Notes: generated by a model not told the origin, from the sequence alone. Positions 10,268-21,100 are shown, numbered from the stretch's first letter. The stretch: DNA of 64,000 nucleotides from Rhizobium sp. NXC24 (GCF_002944315.1 NZ_CP024314.1:930001-994000); one strand, 5' to 3'. A program made the numbers and translations.

Positions 10268-11314
10268 TCAGTCGCCGTTTCGGAACAATCTCCAACGCGT
10301 CGGCCTGAAAGCGATGCGGTTGCGGTCGAGCGCGCCGGCCTTGTCCGGCGGCAGCTCGATTTCGACGGGCTCCTGATTGGCCCCGATGTTCATTTCGATA
10401 TGACGAGTACCAGCAACGCGGCGGCTGGAGGTCAACAGTCCGGCGATGCAACCGCCATCACCGTCGCGGAGCTCGATATCGTGCGGCCTAAAGTGAAGAT
10501 AGGCTTCACCATCGGGCTCGTGCGGCGTGCTGAGTCCGAGTGGCCGATCGTCAAACCAGATTTCGCCGCTGGAAATACGCACCTTCACGCGGTTGGACTG
10601 GCCGATGAAGCCATAGACGAAGGGCGAGTTCGGCGTGTCGTAGATCTCATCCGGCGTGCCGACCTGCTCGATGGCGCCCTTGTTGAGCACGACGACACGG
10701 TCAGCCAGTTCCAGCGCCTCTTCCTGATCGTGGGTGACGAAAACGGTGGTGTGACCGGTACGATCATGGATTTCACGCAGCCACTTGCGCAAATCCTTGC
10801 GGACCTGCGCATCGAGCGCACCGAAGGGTTCGTCCAGAAGCAGCACGTTCGGCTCGACCGCCATGGCCCGGGCGAGCGCCACGCGCTGGCGCTGGCCGCC
10901 GGACAACTGCGCCGGGTAGCGCTTTTCGAGGCCGCTAAGCTGCACCAGTTCAAGCAGCTCGAGAGCACGGCGATGGATTTCAGCGCGGGGAGGGCGGCGC
11001 GAAGCGGTGCGCACCTTGAGGCCGAAGGATATGTTATCCAACACCGTCATATGGCGGAACAGCGCATAGTGCTGAAACACAAAGCCGATATTGCGCTGCT
11101 GCACCGTCTTCTTCGACGCATCTTCATCACCGAAGAAAATCCGACCTTCGGTCGGCGTCTCCAATCCGGCGATCAGACGCAAGAGCGTCGTCTTGCCTGA
11201 GCCGGAAGGGCCGAGGAGCGCGATAAGCTCGCTAGAGCGAATATCCAGGGAGACATTATGCAACGCCGGAAAGCGACCGAATTCCTTGCGCAGGTTTTGA
11301 ACGCGAACTTCCAT
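10268..11314 (-). CDS. cysA: Sulfate/thiosulfate ABC transporter ATP-binding protein
   Basis: The ATPase has Walker [17 protein letters not shown] near residue 37, the signature [14 protein letters not shown], Walker [13 protein letters not shown], the H-loop [14 protein letters not shown], and a C-terminal TOBE-like region (residues about 235-348). The [20 protein letters not shown] start is typical of CysA. The ATG at 11314 with AAGGA seven bases upstream is chosen over the TTG at 11320. It is the last gene of the sbp-cysT-cysW-cysA operon and energises sulfate uptake through CysTW. Confidence 0.93.
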   Translation of the reverse strand: MEVRVQNLRKEFGRFPALHNVSLDIRSSELIALLGPSGSGKTTLLRLIAGLETPTEGRIFFGDEDASKKTVQQRNIGFVFQHYALFRHMTVLDNISFGLKVRTASRRPPRAEIHRRALELLELVQLSGLEKRYPAQLSGGQRQRVALARAMAVEPNVLLLDEPFGALDAQVRKDLRKWLREIHDRTGHTTVFVTHDQEEALELADRVVVLNKGAIEQVGTPDEIYDTPNSPFVYGFIGQSNRVKVRISSGEIWFDDRPLGLSTPHEPDGEAYLHFRPHDIELRDGDGGCIAGLLTSSRRVAGTRHIEMNIGANQEPVEIELPPDKAGALDRNRIAFRPTRWRLFRNGD

Positions 11315-11325
11315 TAACAATTCCT

Positions 11326-12198
11326 TCAGTGACGTCGGCTGGCTGCGATCTCTTCGCTATAGCGCATTTCCAACAGCGTCTTCAGTACAAGTGTGACAAG
11401 GGCAAGCAAGGCGAGAAGCGTGGCAACCGCGAAAGCGCCCGAGAAATTATATTCATTATAGAGAATTTCGACCTGCAACGGCATGGTGTTGGTTTCGCCG
11501 CGAATATGGCCGGAGACAACCGACACGGCGCCGAACTCGCCCATAGCGCGGGCATTGCAAAGGAGAACGCCGTAAAGCAGGCCCCATTTGATGTTCGGCA
11601 AGGTTACGTGCCAGAAGGTTTGCCAGCCATTGGCGCCGAGCGACAACGCCGCTTCCTCGTCGGAATTTCCCTGTTCCTGCATCAACGGGATCAATTCACG
11701 GGCGACGAAGGGGAAGGTGACGAACATCGTCGCCAGCACAAGGCCCGGAACCGCGAACAGGATCTGGATGCCATGGCTTTGCAGCCAAGGCCCAAGCACG
11801 CTGTTCGAGCTGAACAACAGCACGAAGACCAGACCCGATATGACCGGCGAGACCGAGAACGGCAGGTCGATCAGCGTCGTCAGGAATGCCTTGCCCTTGA
11901 ACTCGAACTTGGCGATTGCCCAGGCGGCCGCGACACCGCAAACGAGGTTCAGCGGCACGCTGATGCCGGCGACGATCAGCGTCAGCCGGATGGCGGCAAA
12001 GGTTTCCTCATCCACCAAGGCGCTGAAGAACTCTTCGACACCTTTGCGGAACGCTTCGACGAAAACGGCGGCAAGCGGCATCAGCACCATCAGTGCCAGG
12101 AAGGCAAGCGAGATGGCGACGAAAATCCAGCGCGCAAATCTGCTCTCGGTGATGACGGATTGACCTGTGTCGGCGAGGGAAACGGCATCATGCGCCAT
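11326..12198 (-). CDS. cysW: Sulfate ABC transporter permease CysW
   Basis: The 290-residue inner-membrane permease has about six transmembrane helices and the EAA-loop region [19 protein letters not shown] near residue 180. It ends with an [15 protein letters not shown] segment characteristic of CysW/CysT. It overlaps cysT by eleven bases upstream and is eleven bases from cysA, consistent with tight coupling. It forms the channel with CysT. Both start and length agree with the family. Confidence 0.93.
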   Translation of the reverse strand: MAHDAVSLADTGQSVITESRFARWIFVAISLAFLALMVLMPLAAVFVEAFRKGVEEFFSALVDEETFAAIRLTLIVAGISVPLNLVCGVAAAWAIAKFEFKGKAFLTTLIDLPFSVSPVISGLVFVLLFSSNSVLGPWLQSHGIQILFAVPGLVLATMFVTFPFVARELIPLMQEQGNSDEEAALSLGANGWQTFWHVTLPNIKWGLLYGVLLCNARAMGEFGAVSVVSGHIRGETNTMPLQVEILYNEYNFSGAFAVATLLALLALVTLVLKTLLEMRYSEEIAASRRH

Positions 12199-13045
12199 AG
12201 CCGTATCTCCTTCTGCTCCAGGATTGAATGAGATTGATGACCAGCAACATGATGAAAGAGATGATCAGCATCATGGTCGCGATCGCCGTCGCCGCAGCGT
12301 AATTATATTCCTCAAGACGGATGACGATGAGCAATGGCGCGATTTCGGAGACGTAGGGCTTGTTGCCGGCGATGAAGATCACCGAACCGTATTCGCCGGC
12401 CGCGCGCGCGAAAGCGAGAGCAAAACCGGTGAGGGCTGCCGGCGCGAGGCCGGGCAACAACACGCGGGTGATCGTCTGGAAACGATTTGCGCCAAGCGTC
12501 GCGGCAGCTTCTTCCACCTCACGGTCGATCTCCTCCATCACCGGCTGCGCCGTCCGCACGACGAAGGGCAGCCCGACGAAGATCAGCGCGATGATGATGC
12601 CGGCCGGCGTGAAAGCGATCTTGATGCCGAGCGGCTCCAGGAACTGGCCGATCCAGCCGTTCGGCGCATAGAGCGTCGTCAGCGCGATGCCGGCGACCGC
12701 CGTCGGCAAGGCGAAAGGCAGGTCGACCATGGCGTCAATAATGCGCTTGCCGGGAAAACGGTAGCGCACCAGCACCCAGGCGAGGATCAGGCCAAACACC
12801 GCATTGACGATGGCGGCGATGAACGCGCCGCCAAAGCTCATGCGGAGTGCGTAAAGCGTGCGGACATCGAGCGCGAGGGCCCAAAACTTGGACCAGCCAA
12901 GAGAGCTGCTCTTCCACAACAATCCCGAGAGCGGGATGAGAACGATCAGGATGAGCCAAGTCAAGGTAACGCCGAGCGCCAATCCGAAGCCCGGAATGAC
13001 ACTCGGCTGCCTAAACCGCCACCGTTTGCGGGTTATTATATGCAT
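12188..13045 (-). CDS. cysT: Sulfate ABC transporter permease CysT
   Basis: The 285-residue permease has six predicted helices, the family phrase DLPFALPTAVAGIALTTLY, the EAA-like loop EEAAATLGANRFQTITRVLLP, and FARAAGEYGSVIFIAGN. It pairs with CysW in the inner membrane to carry sulfate or thiosulfate. It begins six bases after the stop of the binding-protein gene and overlaps cysW, so all four genes are one transcript. A cytosolic basic N-terminus (MHIITRKRWRFRQP) precedes the first helix. Confidence 0.93.
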   Translation of the reverse strand: MHIITRKRWRFRQPSVIPGFGLALGVTLTWLILIVLIPLSGLLWKSSSLGWSKFWALALDVRTLYALRMSFGGAFIAAIVNAVFGLILAWVLVRYRFPGKRIIDAMVDLPFALPTAVAGIALTTLYAPNGWIGQFLEPLGIKIAFTPAGIIIALIFVGLPFVVRTAQPVMEEIDREVEEAAATLGANRFQTITRVLLPGLAPAALTGFALAFARAAGEYGSVIFIAGNKPYVSEIAPLLIVIRLEEYNYAAATAIATMMLIISFIMLLVINLIQSWSRRRYGYGA

Positions 13046-13051
13046 TAAGAA

Positions 13052-14080
13052 TTACTGTCCCGGCTTGTATATCTGGTCGAAGACGCCACCATCGTCAAAG
13101 AACTTCGGCTGAGCTTGGGACCATCCGCCGAAATCGTCAATCGTTGCCAGCTTCAAACTTGGGAACCGCGCAATATCCTTGGGGTCGGCCGCTTCCGGCT
13201 TGATCGGCCGATAGTAGTGCTTGGCGGCGATCTTCTGACCCTCGTCGGAGTAGAGATAGTTCAGATAGGCTTCGGCAACCTTTCGGGTGCCCTTCGCGTC
13301 GACATTGCCGTCGACGACCGCGACCGGGGGATCGGCGCGGATTGAAACCGTCGGAGTCACGATCTCGAATTTATCGGGACCGAGCTCCTCGAGCGAAAGA
13401 TAAGCCTCGTTTTCCCAAGCAAGCAGAACGTCGCCGAGGCCGCGCTGAACAAATGTCGTGGTGGCGCCGCGAGCACCGGTATCGAGCACCGGTACGTGCT
13501 TCAACAACTGCGTGACATATTCCTGCGCCTTGGCATCGTCACCGCCGTTTGCCTGTTTGGCCCAGGCCCAGGCTGCCAGGAAGTTCCAGCGAGCTCCGCC
13601 CGAAGTCTTCGGGTTCGGCGTAATCACCTGGACATCGTTCTTGACGAGGTCCGACCAGTCCTTGATGCCCTTCGGATTGCCCTTGCGGACGAGGAAGACG
13701 ATGGTCGATGTGTAGGGAATGCTGTTGTTCGGGAACTTAGTCTTCCAGTCGGCGGGAATTTTCTTTGTCGCCTTGGCAATGGCGTCGATATCGCCTTCCA
13801 GTGCCAGCGTCACCACATCGGCATCAAGACCGTCGATGACCGAGCGGGCCTGCGCGCCGGAGCCGCCATGCGAAGCTTTGATTTTGATGCTTTCACCCGT
13901 GTCCTTCTTCCACTTCGCGGCAAAGGCTTCGTTGAAATCCTTGTATAATTCGCGCGTCGGATCATAGGAAACGTTGAGAAGCGTCGTATCCGCGGCCCAA
14001 GTCGGCGCTACCGCTGTGAGCGAAAAACTGCCGATCAGAACTGCGGCGGCGAGAAGCCGCGAAAGCTTTATCGTCTGCAT
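13052..14080 (-). CDS. sbp: Sulfate-binding periplasmic protein
   Basis: The 342-residue protein has a Sec signal peptide ([21 protein letters not shown], cleavage after AWA-type site near residue 29) and the family motifs [37 protein letters not shown] and [16 protein letters not shown]. It captures sulfate or thiosulfate and delivers it to CysTW. An excellent ribosome site (AAGGAGG, six bases before the ATG) fits the need for excess binding protein. As first gene of the operon its promoter lies in 14081-14237; no specific regulator site was identified. CysP is an alternative name. Confidence 0.92.
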   Translation of the reverse strand: MQTIKLSRLLAAAVLIGSFSLTAVAPTWAADTTLLNVSYDPTRELYKDFNEAFAAKWKKDTGESIKIKASHGGSGAQARSVIDGLDADVVTLALEGDIDAIAKATKKIPADWKTKFPNNSIPYTSTIVFLVRKGNPKGIKDWSDLVKNDVQVITPNPKTSGGARWNFLAAWAWAKQANGGDDAKAQEYVTQLLKHVPVLDTGARGATTTFVQRGLGDVLLAWENEAYLSLEELGPDKFEIVTPTVSIRADPPVAVVDGNVDAKGTRKVAEAYLNYLYSDEGQKIAAKHYYRPIKPEAADPKDIARFPSLKLATIDDFGGWSQAQPKFFDDGGVFDQIYKPGQ

Positions 14081-14237
14081 GGTGACCTCCTTCGTTGTGC
14101 TTTAACTCTATCAACTTGGTCGTATAAAGTAACGAAGATTGTTCCCGCCGGACGCGATTACATAGAACGACATCCCATAGAATCAAGGAAAGTGAAATCG
14201 CATTCCCATCGTTTGGCCGTAGTACACCGATAGCGCG

Positions 14238-14693
14238 TCAGCAGATCGAGTCGGACATGAAAACGGAATAGAGTTCGTCGGCACTTTTTGCCTGGCGCAT
14301 GGCGGCCAACACGCCGTCAGTTCTGAGCCGCCGGGCGATGGCGGCAAGCACGTTCAGATATTCGCTGCGACCATTTTCAGCGAAGAGCAGGACGAAGGCA
14401 AGATCCGTCGGAACGTCGTCGATCGCCTCGAAATCGAGGGGATGGCCGAAACGAACCATCAGCCCGCGCGGTCTCGTCATCCCCACGATTGCCGCATGCG
14501 GAACGGCGATGCCATTGCCGATGCCGGTCGTTCCGAGCTTTTCGCGAGCCTCCAGCGCCCGCAGCACCGAGCCTTCATCGAGACCGAGGCAATGAGCCGC
14601 TTTCGACGACAAGATCTGCAAGGCTCGCCACTTGGTCGGCGCGGAAAGGCCGACGAAGACGTGCTCAGGCAGGATGATGGTGGAAAGGTCCAT
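14238..14693 (-). CDS. EIIA(Ntr)-like PTS protein next to kdpE
   Basis: The product starts MDLSTIILPEHVFVGLSAPTKW and has the EIIA fold with the phosphorylatable histidine in GIGNGIAVPHAAI near residue 66 and DLAFVLLFAENG later. An ATG at 14705 is also possible; the reading from 14807 is too long. In E. coli and Rhizobium, EIIA(Ntr) controls KdpD and potassium uptake. This copy lies about 100 bases downstream of kdpE rather than beside rpoN, so it is probably a dedicated partner of the Kdp sensor. Its phosphodonor would be NPr encoded elsewhere. Confidence 0.8.
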   Translation of the reverse strand: MDLSTIILPEHVFVGLSAPTKWRALQILSSKAAHCLGLDEGSVLRALEAREKLGTTGIGNGIAVPHAAIVGMTRPRGLMVRFGHPLDFEAIDDVPTDLAFVLLFAENGRSEYLNVLAAIARRLRTDGVLAAMRQAKSADELYSVFMSDSIC

Positions 14694-14793
14694 TGTCACT
14701 CTCATGCTCGGACATTGATAGTTTTGGCATGGCCTCGCATAGCAGGCCCGTCGCAACAAGGCCGGCGATCGCACAAACCAGAGGATTACAGCT

Positions 14794-15486
14794 TCATTCC
14801 GGCTCACGCAGACGATAGCCGACGCCGGTCTCCGTGGTGATGTATTGGGGCTGATCCGGAATCTGTTCTACCTTCTGCCGGAGCTGACGGACATAGACGC
14901 GCAGATACTGCACATCCGCCGCCGGACCCCAGACCTGCTTCAACAGGAACTGATGCGTCAGCACCTTGCCGGCATGCTGCGCCAGCACGCGCAGGATGTC
15001 ATATTCCTTCGGCGAGAGTTTCACTTCCTTGCCGTCGACCTTGACGATGCGCTTGACGAGATCGATCGACAGGCCGCCGGTCTGGAAAATCGCTTTTTCG
15101 CCCTGCTGCTGCAGACGGTGGCGAAGCGCGACGCGTATGCGCGCTCCGAGTTCGTTCATGCCGAAAGGCTTGGTGACATAGTCGTCGGCGCCGGTTTCCA
15201 GCGCCTTGACAATGCCCGCCTCGTCGGTGCGGCTCGAGAGAATGACGACGGGCATTTGCAATCCGTCCTCGCGCCATTCCTGCAAGAGGTCATGGCCCGG
15301 CTTGTCGGGTAGACCGAGGTCGAGCACGATCAGGTCGGGCTGATCCTCCTTTACGGAAAGCCGCGCCGCGGCAGCGTTCTGGGCTTCGTTGACGGCATAG
15401 CCTTGCGCGCTCAGGCCGACACGCAGCAATTTGCGGATCGGCGGCTCGTCATCGACAACGAGTATCTTGACGGCAGTCGTGTTCAT
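14794..15486 (-). CDS. kdpE: Response regulator KdpE
   Basis: The OmpR-family regulator of 230 residues has a receiver domain with acidic pocket DDEP, phospho-acceptor Asp in LIVLDLGLPDKPG, conserved Thr/Ser in VVILSSR and Lys in YVTKPF, followed by a winged helix (KLSPKEYDILRVLAQHAGKV, GVGYRL). It activates kdpFABC when phosphorylated by KdpD under potassium limitation. Its ATG overlaps the kdpD stop by four bases, so both are translated together. Confidence 0.95.
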   Translation of the reverse strand: MNTTAVKILVVDDEPPIRKLLRVGLSAQGYAVNEAQNAAAARLSVKEDQPDLIVLDLGLPDKPGHDLLQEWREDGLQMPVVILSSRTDEAGIVKALETGADDYVTKPFGMNELGARIRVALRHRLQQQGEKAIFQTGGLSIDLVKRIVKVDGKEVKLSPKEYDILRVLAQHAGKVLTHQFLLKQVWGPAADVQYLRVYVRQLRQKVEQIPDQPQYITTETGVGYRLREPE

Positions 15487-18194
15487 TTCAGGTCATCCAG
15501 CTTGGGAACATCCGTGGGTTTCGGCAGGCGAATGGTGAAGACCGCGCCTTGGCGATCCGTGCGGTTGCCTGCCGTGATCGTGCCGCCCATGGCCTCTATG
15601 AAGCCGCGGCAGATAGAAAGGCCAAGACCTGTGCCGGCCCGCACCTGATCGCCCTTGCGCACGCGATAGAAGATATCGAAGACGCGTTCGAGATCGGCGG
15701 GCGGAATGCCCTGGCCCTCGTCCATGACGCGGAAAACGATATTATCGATATCGGCCCAGGCCTCCAGGCGAATGGCAGACTCCTCCGGCGCATATTTGGC
15801 GGCATTGTCGAGCAGATTGAACAGCACCTGCTCGAAGAGTACGGGATCGACCCGAACCATCGGCAGATCGACCGGAATCTGTACTTCCACGCGATGCCGG
15901 GCGAGGATTTTCTCCCCACGCCGAAGTGCGCTGCCAACAATATCGCCGGCATAATGCAAAGCGTAATTCGGCTCCATGGCGCCGGACTCGATCTTGGTCA
16001 TGTCGAGCAGATTGGCGATGAAGCGGTTCAGTCGTTCGGATTCATCAACCACCGTCGTCAGAAGATCAACCCGGTCCTCATGTGGCAGGGATTCCAGATA
16101 GTCGCGCAAGGTGCCGGCAGCCCCGAGGATCGCAGCGAGCGGCGTCTTGAGATCGTGCGAGATCGAGGTCAGCAAGGCAGAGCGCAGCCGGTCGGCCTCG
16201 ACGGCCAATTTGGCCCGGTCGACATCGGCGACCAGTTGCACGCGCTCGATGGCAAGCGCTGCCTGATCGGCCAGCGCATCGAGAAGGCGCTGCTGCTCCG
16301 GCGTCAATAGCGGACCGTCACGGCGGTCGCTGTCGAGGCCGATGACACCGACGGCCGTGCGGCCGGTACGCAGCGGCACATAAAGGCGTTTGGCGCCCGG
16401 CAGCGTATCGGCGCCACGCCCGGCGGCATGATTGTGTTCCCAGGCCCAGCGCGCGGCGGCGATATCGGCATCGTCAAGCGTATCGTCAGGCGGATAGCCG
16501 GCCTTTACGGCAATCGTGCCATCCTCCGGCAGCAGCAGCACCACGCGCACCTTCAGCATCGAAGCGAGCTGGAAGGCCGTCGCCCAGAGCACGTCATCGA
16601 GTGTACCGGTACCGGCAAGCTTCTTCGAAAAAAGATAAAGATCCTCAGTCGTGCGCGCCCGCTGGCGTGCCGCGGCGGCCTGCCGTTGCACGGTTGCGGT
16701 CAGATTGCTGGCGACGATGGCGACGCCGAGGAAGAAGAAGAAGGCGAGCACGCTTTCCGGATCGCTGATCGTCAGCGTGTAGCGCGGCGGCAGGAAGAAG
16801 AAGTTGAAGGCAAGCGCACCAAGAAGGCAGGAATAAAGGGCCGGCCGCAAGCCTTGCGTCACGGCAGAGGCCAATACGGCCATCAAGAAGACTAGGGCCA
16901 GATTGCGGACGTCAAGCACTTGGTCGAGGATGACGCAGAAGCCGAGGGCGACGGCGACATAGAGCGTCGCCAGGATGTAGCCGCGAAGCTGGAACGGGGT
17001 AGGCGAGGGCGCCGCTCTGACGCCACGGCTTGCCGCCGAGCCTTCCGCGTCGCTGCCGGAAATGACATGAACGCTGATGTCGCCGGCCTTGCGGATCAAT
17101 TCGTAGGAGACGGAGCGCTTGGACCAATCCCGCCATGTTCCGATCTTAGGCGAGCCAATGACGATATGGGTAACATTGTTGCTGGCCGAATGACGAAGCA
17201 GTTCTTCGGCGACCTCGCGGCCGGGAATAGTAATGGCTTCGCCGCCGAGTTGTTCGGCAAGCCGCAACGTCGCCGCAATGGTGTCACGCTGCGCTTCCGT
17301 CAGGCTGATAGACCGATTGGTCTCGACATAAACGGCTGCCCAAGGCGCGCGCAGGCGCGAGGCCATGCGGGCCGCATAGCGCACCAGCGAAGTGGAGCGC
17401 GGATGATGGTCGATGGAGACCAAAACACGCTCGCCTGCGGCCCACGGGCCGGGGATCGCATGCGCCTGCATGTGGGTCAGAAGCTGGTCGTCGACCCGTT
17501 GCGCCGTGCGCCTCAATGCCAGCTCGCGCAGCGCCGTCAGATTGCCGGGAGTGAAATAATTGGTTAGCGCTCGCTCGGCTGTCTTCGACACATAGACCTT
17601 GCCGTCATGCAGGCGCTTGATCAGGTCATCGGGCGTCAGATCGATGATTTCCACATCGTCTGCCATGTCGATGATCGAATCCGGCACGGTTTCGCGCACA
17701 CGCACGCGGGTGATCTGCGACACCACGTCGTTCAGGCTTTCGACATGCTGGATATTCAGCGTCGTATAGACGTCGATGCCGCGGTCCAGCAGCTCCTTGA
17801 CGTCCAGATAACGCTTCGGGTGGCGGCTGCCCTGGGCATTGGTGTGGGCGAGTTCGTCGACGAGCACAAGGCCGGGACGGCGCTTCAGGATGGCATCGAG
17901 GTCCATCTCGTCGAGCGGGCGGCCCTTGTAATCGATATTGACCCGCGGAATGATCTCGAAGCCTTCGAGCAGGGCCTGCGTTTCCCGCCGACCATGGGTC
18001 TCGACCACGCCGACGACGACATCGACGCCGTCGGCAATCTTCGCCTTGCCGGAGATCAGCATTTCGTAGGTCTTGCCGACGCCGGGCGCAGCACCCAGAA
18101 AGATCTTCAGGCGGCCGCGCGTTTCCTGCCGAGCCTTCTCCAGAAGCGCGTCGGGTGAGGGCCTGCTCAGCGTATCGCGGCTATCGTCTGGCAT
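15483..18194 (-). CDS. kdpD: Osmosensitive K+ channel histidine kinase KdpD
   Basis: The 903-residue sensor has the KdpD N-terminal domain with Walker A GAAPGVGKTYEML and VELAHTN-type motif VDELAHTNAQGSRH, a universal-stress-like domain (about 250-370), four transmembrane helices (about 405-500), a GAF-like region, then HisKA with HDLKTPLAAILG and the ATPase domain with N, G1 (DEGQGI) and G2 (GTGLGLSICRGF) boxes. It senses potassium limitation and turgor. It follows kdpC after 64 bases that hold a strong hairpin, and is coupled to kdpE by a four-base overlap. Confidence 0.95.
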   Translation of the reverse strand: MPDDSRDTLSRPSPDALLEKARQETRGRLKIFLGAAPGVGKTYEMLISGKAKIADGVDVVVGVVETHGRRETQALLEGFEIIPRVNIDYKGRPLDEMDLDAILKRRPGLVLVDELAHTNAQGSRHPKRYLDVKELLDRGIDVYTTLNIQHVESLNDVVSQITRVRVRETVPDSIIDMADDVEIIDLTPDDLIKRLHDGKVYVSKTAERALTNYFTPGNLTALRELALRRTAQRVDDQLLTHMQAHAIPGPWAAGERVLVSIDHHPRSTSLVRYAARMASRLRAPWAAVYVETNRSISLTEAQRDTIAATLRLAEQLGGEAITIPGREVAEELLRHSASNNVTHIVIGSPKIGTWRDWSKRSVSYELIRKAGDISVHVISGSDAEGSAASRGVRAAPSPTPFQLRGYILATLYVAVALGFCVILDQVLDVRNLALVFLMAVLASAVTQGLRPALYSCLLGALAFNFFFLPPRYTLTISDPESVLAFFFFLGVAIVASNLTATVQRQAAAARQRARTTEDLYLFSKKLAGTGTLDDVLWATAFQLASMLKVRVVLLLPEDGTIAVKAGYPPDDTLDDADIAAARWAWEHNHAAGRGADTLPGAKRLYVPLRTGRTAVGVIGLDSDRRDGPLLTPEQQRLLDALADQAALAIERVQLVADVDRAKLAVEADRLRSALLTSISHDLKTPLAAILGAAGTLRDYLESLPHEDRVDLLTTVVDESERLNRFIANLLDMTKIESGAMEPNYALHYAGDIVGSALRRGEKILARHRVEVQIPVDLPMVRVDPVLFEQVLFNLLDNAAKYAPEESAIRLEAWADIDNIVFRVMDEGQGIPPADLERVFDIFYRVRKGDQVRAGTGLGLSICRGFIEAMGGTITAGNRTDRQGAVFTIRLPKPTDVPKLDDLK

Positions 18195-18222
18195 TGATTA
18201 TTGCTCTTTCATGACGGCGGAA

Positions 18223-18248
18223 GTTGAGGTGGCGCTCGCCACCTCAAC
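18223..18248. terminator. Intercistronic hairpin between kdpC and kdpD
   Basis: An eleven-base perfect inverted repeat (GTTGAGGTGGC/GCCACCTCAAC, four-base loop) sits just after the kdpC stop. There is no T-run, so rather than a full terminator it may attenuate transcription or protect the kdpFABC message, setting different levels of pump and sensor. Confidence 0.5.
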
Positions 18249-18257
18249 CCCTTGGTC

Positions 18258-18830
18258 TCACTGAGTCATAGAAGCATCCAACGCCTGGTTCAATGCCAGG
18301 ACGTTGATGACAGGTTCGCCGAGAACCCCGAGTTCGCGCGGCTCGATGGCGGCATCGACGATCGTGCGGACCTTGGCCTCATCCATGCCACGCGCCTTGG
18401 CGACACGCGGGATCTGGAAGTACGCGTCCTCCGGCGAGATATCCGGATCGAGACCGCTGCCCGACGTCGTAACCAGATCGATCGGGACCGGCACATTCGG
18501 ATTCTCCGCCTGCAGTTTTGCGACATCGCCCTTGATGCGGTCGAGCATCTTCTGGCTGGTCGGGCCGAGGTTGGAGCCGCCGGAGGACGAAGCGTCATAG
18601 CCGTTGGTGCCGGCAGCCGAGGGGCGGCCGTGGAAATAGCGGTCGGAGGTGAAATTCTGGCCGATGAGCGTCGAGCCGATCACCTTGCCGTCCTTTTCCA
18701 CCAGGCTACCATTTGCCTGGTAAGGGAAGAGCGCCTGGGCGGCACCAGTCATGGCGATCGGATAGAGAAGGCCGGTGACGGCGGTGGTGACGACGATCAT
18801 GACGATGGCCGGTCTGATTTGTTTGAGCAT
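18258..18830 (-). CDS. kdpC: Potassium-transporting ATPase subunit KdpC
   Basis: The 190-residue protein has one N-terminal membrane helix ([22 protein letters not shown]) and the KdpC motifs [18 protein letters not shown] and [18 protein letters not shown]. It stabilises the KdpFABC complex and is proposed to raise ATP affinity of KdpB. A good ribosome site (AAGGAG) is seven bases before the ATG. It lies 12 bases after kdpB in the kdp operon. Confidence 0.95.
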   Translation of the reverse strand: MLKQIRPAIVMIVVTTAVTGLLYPIAMTGAAQALFPYQANGSLVEKDGKVIGSTLIGQNFTSDRYFHGRPSAAGTNGYDASSSGGSNLGPTSQKMLDRIKGDVAKLQAENPNVPVPIDLVTTSGSGLDPDISPEDAYFQIPRVAKARGMDEAKVRTIVDAAIEPRELGVLGEPVINVLALNQALDASMTQ

Positions 18831-18842
18831 GACAAGAACTCC

Positions 18843-20933
18843 TTAGGCGAGGCCCATGGCGGTAACCGCCATGTCGATGGCCTTGATGCCGATGAAAGGC
18901 ACGATGATGCCGCCGACGCCATAGATCAGCAGGTTTCGGCTGAGCAGGGCGCCTGCACCGATCGGGCGATAACGAACGCCCTTCAGCGACAGGGGGATCA
19001 GGGCAATGATGATCAGCGCGTTGAAGATGATTGCCGACAGGATGGCGCTTTGCGGCGTTGCCAGCCCCATGACGTTCAGCATCTTCAGTTGCGGATAGAA
19101 GGCGATGAACATCGCGGGGATGATGGCGAAGTATTTGGCGATGTCGTTGGCGATCGAGAAGGTGGTCAGCGCACCGCGGGTCATCAGCAACTGCTTGCCG
19201 ATCTCCACGATTTCGATGAGCTTCGTCGGGTCGCTGTCGAGGTCAACCATGTTGCCGGCCTCGCGGGCGGCGACCGTGCCGGTGTTCATGGCGACGCCGA
19301 CGTCAGCCTGGGCAAGCGCCGGGGCGTCATTGGTGCCGTCGCCGCACATGGCGACGAGCTTGCCCTGCGCCTGCTCCTCGCGCATCAGCGCCAGCTTCAT
19401 TTCCGGCGTTGCCTGAGCGAGGAAGTCGTCCACGCCGGCTTCGGCGGCGATGGCGGCGGCCGTCAGCGGATTGTCGCCGGTGATCATCACAGTGCGGATG
19501 CCCATGCGGCGCAGTTCGGCGAAGCGCTCGCGGATGCCGCCCTTGACGATATCCTTGAGCTGGATGACGCCGAGCAGGCGACCGTCGCGGGCGACTGCAA
19601 GCGGCGTGCCGCCGGCCTTGGAGATTTCGTCCGATATCGTCTGCAGATCGCGGATCGTCTCGCTGTTGGTGCGCGACATCACGGTCGCACCGGCGTCAGA
19701 GGCGAAAGCTGCGCTGCCGTTGACATAAGCAAGAACCGCGTCCACAGCGCCCTTGCGGATCGAGGAGCCCTCGATATCGACGCCGCTCATGCGGGTCTGG
19801 GCGGTGAAGGGCACGAAGGTAGCCTTCAGACTGGTCATATCGCGGCCGCGGATCGCGTATTTCTCCTTGGCAAGCACGACGATCGAGCGTCCTTCGGGCG
19901 TCTCATCGGCGAGCGAAGCGAGCTGCGCAGCGTCTGCCAGATCCTGCTCCGTCACGCCTTTGACCGGGCGGAAGGATGTGGCCTGACGGTTGCCGAGGGT
20001 AATCGTGCCGGTCTTGTCCAGAAGCAGCGTGTCGACGTCGCCGGCGGCTTCGACGGCGCGGCCGGACATGGCAAGCACATTAAAGCGCACCAGACGGTCC
20101 ATGCCGGCGATGCCGATCGCCGATAGCAGCGCGCCGATCGTGGTCGGGATCAGCGTCACGAACAGGGCGACGAGAACGACGGTTGGGATCGAGCCGCCGG
20201 CATAGGCCGCAAAGCTCGGGATCGTCACCGTGGCCAGCACGAAGATCAGCGTCATGCCGGCAAGCAGGATGTTAAGGGCGATCTCGTTCGGCGTCTTCTG
20301 GCGTTCCGCGCCTTCGACGAGCGCGATCATGCGGTCGATGAAGGTCGAGCCGGCAGCCGCGGTGATGCGGACACGAATTTCGTCGGACAGCACCTGCGTA
20401 CCACCGGTGACGGCCGAACGGTCGCCGCCGGATTCGCGGATGACGGGAGCCGATTCACCGGTGATCGCCGCTTCGTTGACCGAGGCGACGCCTTCAATGA
20501 CTTCGCCATCGGAGGGGATGATATCTCCGGCTTCGACCAGGACGACATCGCCGACCTTGAGGCTGGTACCCGGCACCATCTTGTAATCGCTCCGACCATT
20601 GCCGGTCAGAAGCTTCGCCTGGGTCTCGGTGCGCGATTTGCGCAGCGACTCGGCCTGAGCCTTGCCGCGGCCTTCGGCGACGGCTTCGGCGAAGTTGGCA
20701 AACAGCACGGTAAACCAGAGCCAGATGTTGATCTGGAGGGAGAAGCCGAGATTGCCGCCGCCCGTCAAAAGATCGCGCAGGAAGAGGACGGTGGTCAGCG
20801 CCGAGACGACGGCAACCACGAACATGACGGGGTTTTTGGCTAGTGTCCGTGGGTTCAGCTTCTTGAAAGCGGCGCCCACGGCCGGAATGAGGATGCGAGA
20901 ATCCAAAATACTCGCGGATTTTAACTGGCTCAT
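18843..20933 (-). CDS. kdpB: Potassium-transporting P-type ATPase subunit KdpB
   Basis: The 696-residue P-type ATPase has the phosphorylation motif [16 protein letters not shown], the GESAPV dephosphorylation loop, [20 protein letters not shown] hinge and the KdpB phrase [20 protein letters not shown] in the membrane part. The ATG at 20933 with GGAG six bases upstream is preferred to 20960. It hydrolyses ATP to drive KdpA. Unusually, about 220 bases separate it from kdpA, and this gap holds a hairpin and a 27-residue hydrophobic ORF. Confidence 0.95.
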   Translation of the reverse strand: MSQLKSASILDSRILIPAVGAAFKKLNPRTLAKNPVMFVVAVVSALTTVLFLRDLLTGGGNLGFSLQINIWLWFTVLFANFAEAVAEGRGKAQAESLRKSRTETQAKLLTGNGRSDYKMVPGTSLKVGDVVLVEAGDIIPSDGEVIEGVASVNEAAITGESAPVIRESGGDRSAVTGGTQVLSDEIRVRITAAAGSTFIDRMIALVEGAERQKTPNEIALNILLAGMTLIFVLATVTIPSFAAYAGGSIPTVVLVALFVTLIPTTIGALLSAIGIAGMDRLVRFNVLAMSGRAVEAAGDVDTLLLDKTGTITLGNRQATSFRPVKGVTEQDLADAAQLASLADETPEGRSIVVLAKEKYAIRGRDMTSLKATFVPFTAQTRMSGVDIEGSSIRKGAVDAVLAYVNGSAAFASDAGATVMSRTNSETIRDLQTISDEISKAGGTPLAVARDGRLLGVIQLKDIVKGGIRERFAELRRMGIRTVMITGDNPLTAAAIAAEAGVDDFLAQATPEMKLALMREEQAQGKLVAMCGDGTNDAPALAQADVGVAMNTGTVAAREAGNMVDLDSDPTKLIEIVEIGKQLLMTRGALTTFSIANDIAKYFAIIPAMFIAFYPQLKMLNVMGLATPQSAILSAIIFNALIIIALIPLSLKGVRYRPIGAGALLSRNLLIYGVGGIIVPFIGIKAIDMAVTAMGLA

Positions 20934-20980
20934 AAGAGACTCCAGCGTGAAGAGGGACACGGCGGATCGGGATTGCCCGG

Positions 20981-21064
20981 TCAGCCCAGTAAAATTCCGA
21001 AGACCACAAGGCCGAGAAACAGCGTGACCATCGCAGCCAGGATGACGTCGGAAGCGCAGGCCAT
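20981..21064 (-). CDS. Possible 27-residue membrane miniprotein between kdpA and kdpB
   Basis: In the gap between kdpA and kdpB, ATG at 21064 opens a 27-codon frame with an almost wholly hydrophobic product ([20 protein letters not shown]), one membrane helix, ending in TGA 47 bases before kdpB. The ribosome site is weak (GCCGGG). KdpF shows that such miniproteins exist in this complex, but this ORF is in a different place from kdpF, which is present at 22888-22977. I do not know a family for it, and a chance ORF is possible. Confidence 0.3.
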   Translation of the reverse strand: MACASDVILAAMVTLFLGLVVFGILLG

Positions 21065-21074
21065 CCCGGCCGTG

Positions 21075-21100
21075 CCACGCCCCCTATCGAAGGGGCGTGG
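21075..21100. repeat. Hairpin in the kdpA-kdpB gap
   Basis: Nine-base perfect stem CCACGCCCC/GGGGCGTGG with an eight-base loop, between the kdpA stop and the 27-codon ORF. No T-run follows on the minus strand. It could be an RNA-processing or attenuation site. Confidence 0.45.

Noticed and set aside
18252..20126. A 624-codon plus-strand frame opposite kdpC-kdpB
   Set aside because: It is the antisense shadow of well-recognised kdp genes; high GC codon bias keeps this frame open and it shows no protein family features. The same holds for other long antisense frames (3227-4237, 6456-7319, 21182-22642).
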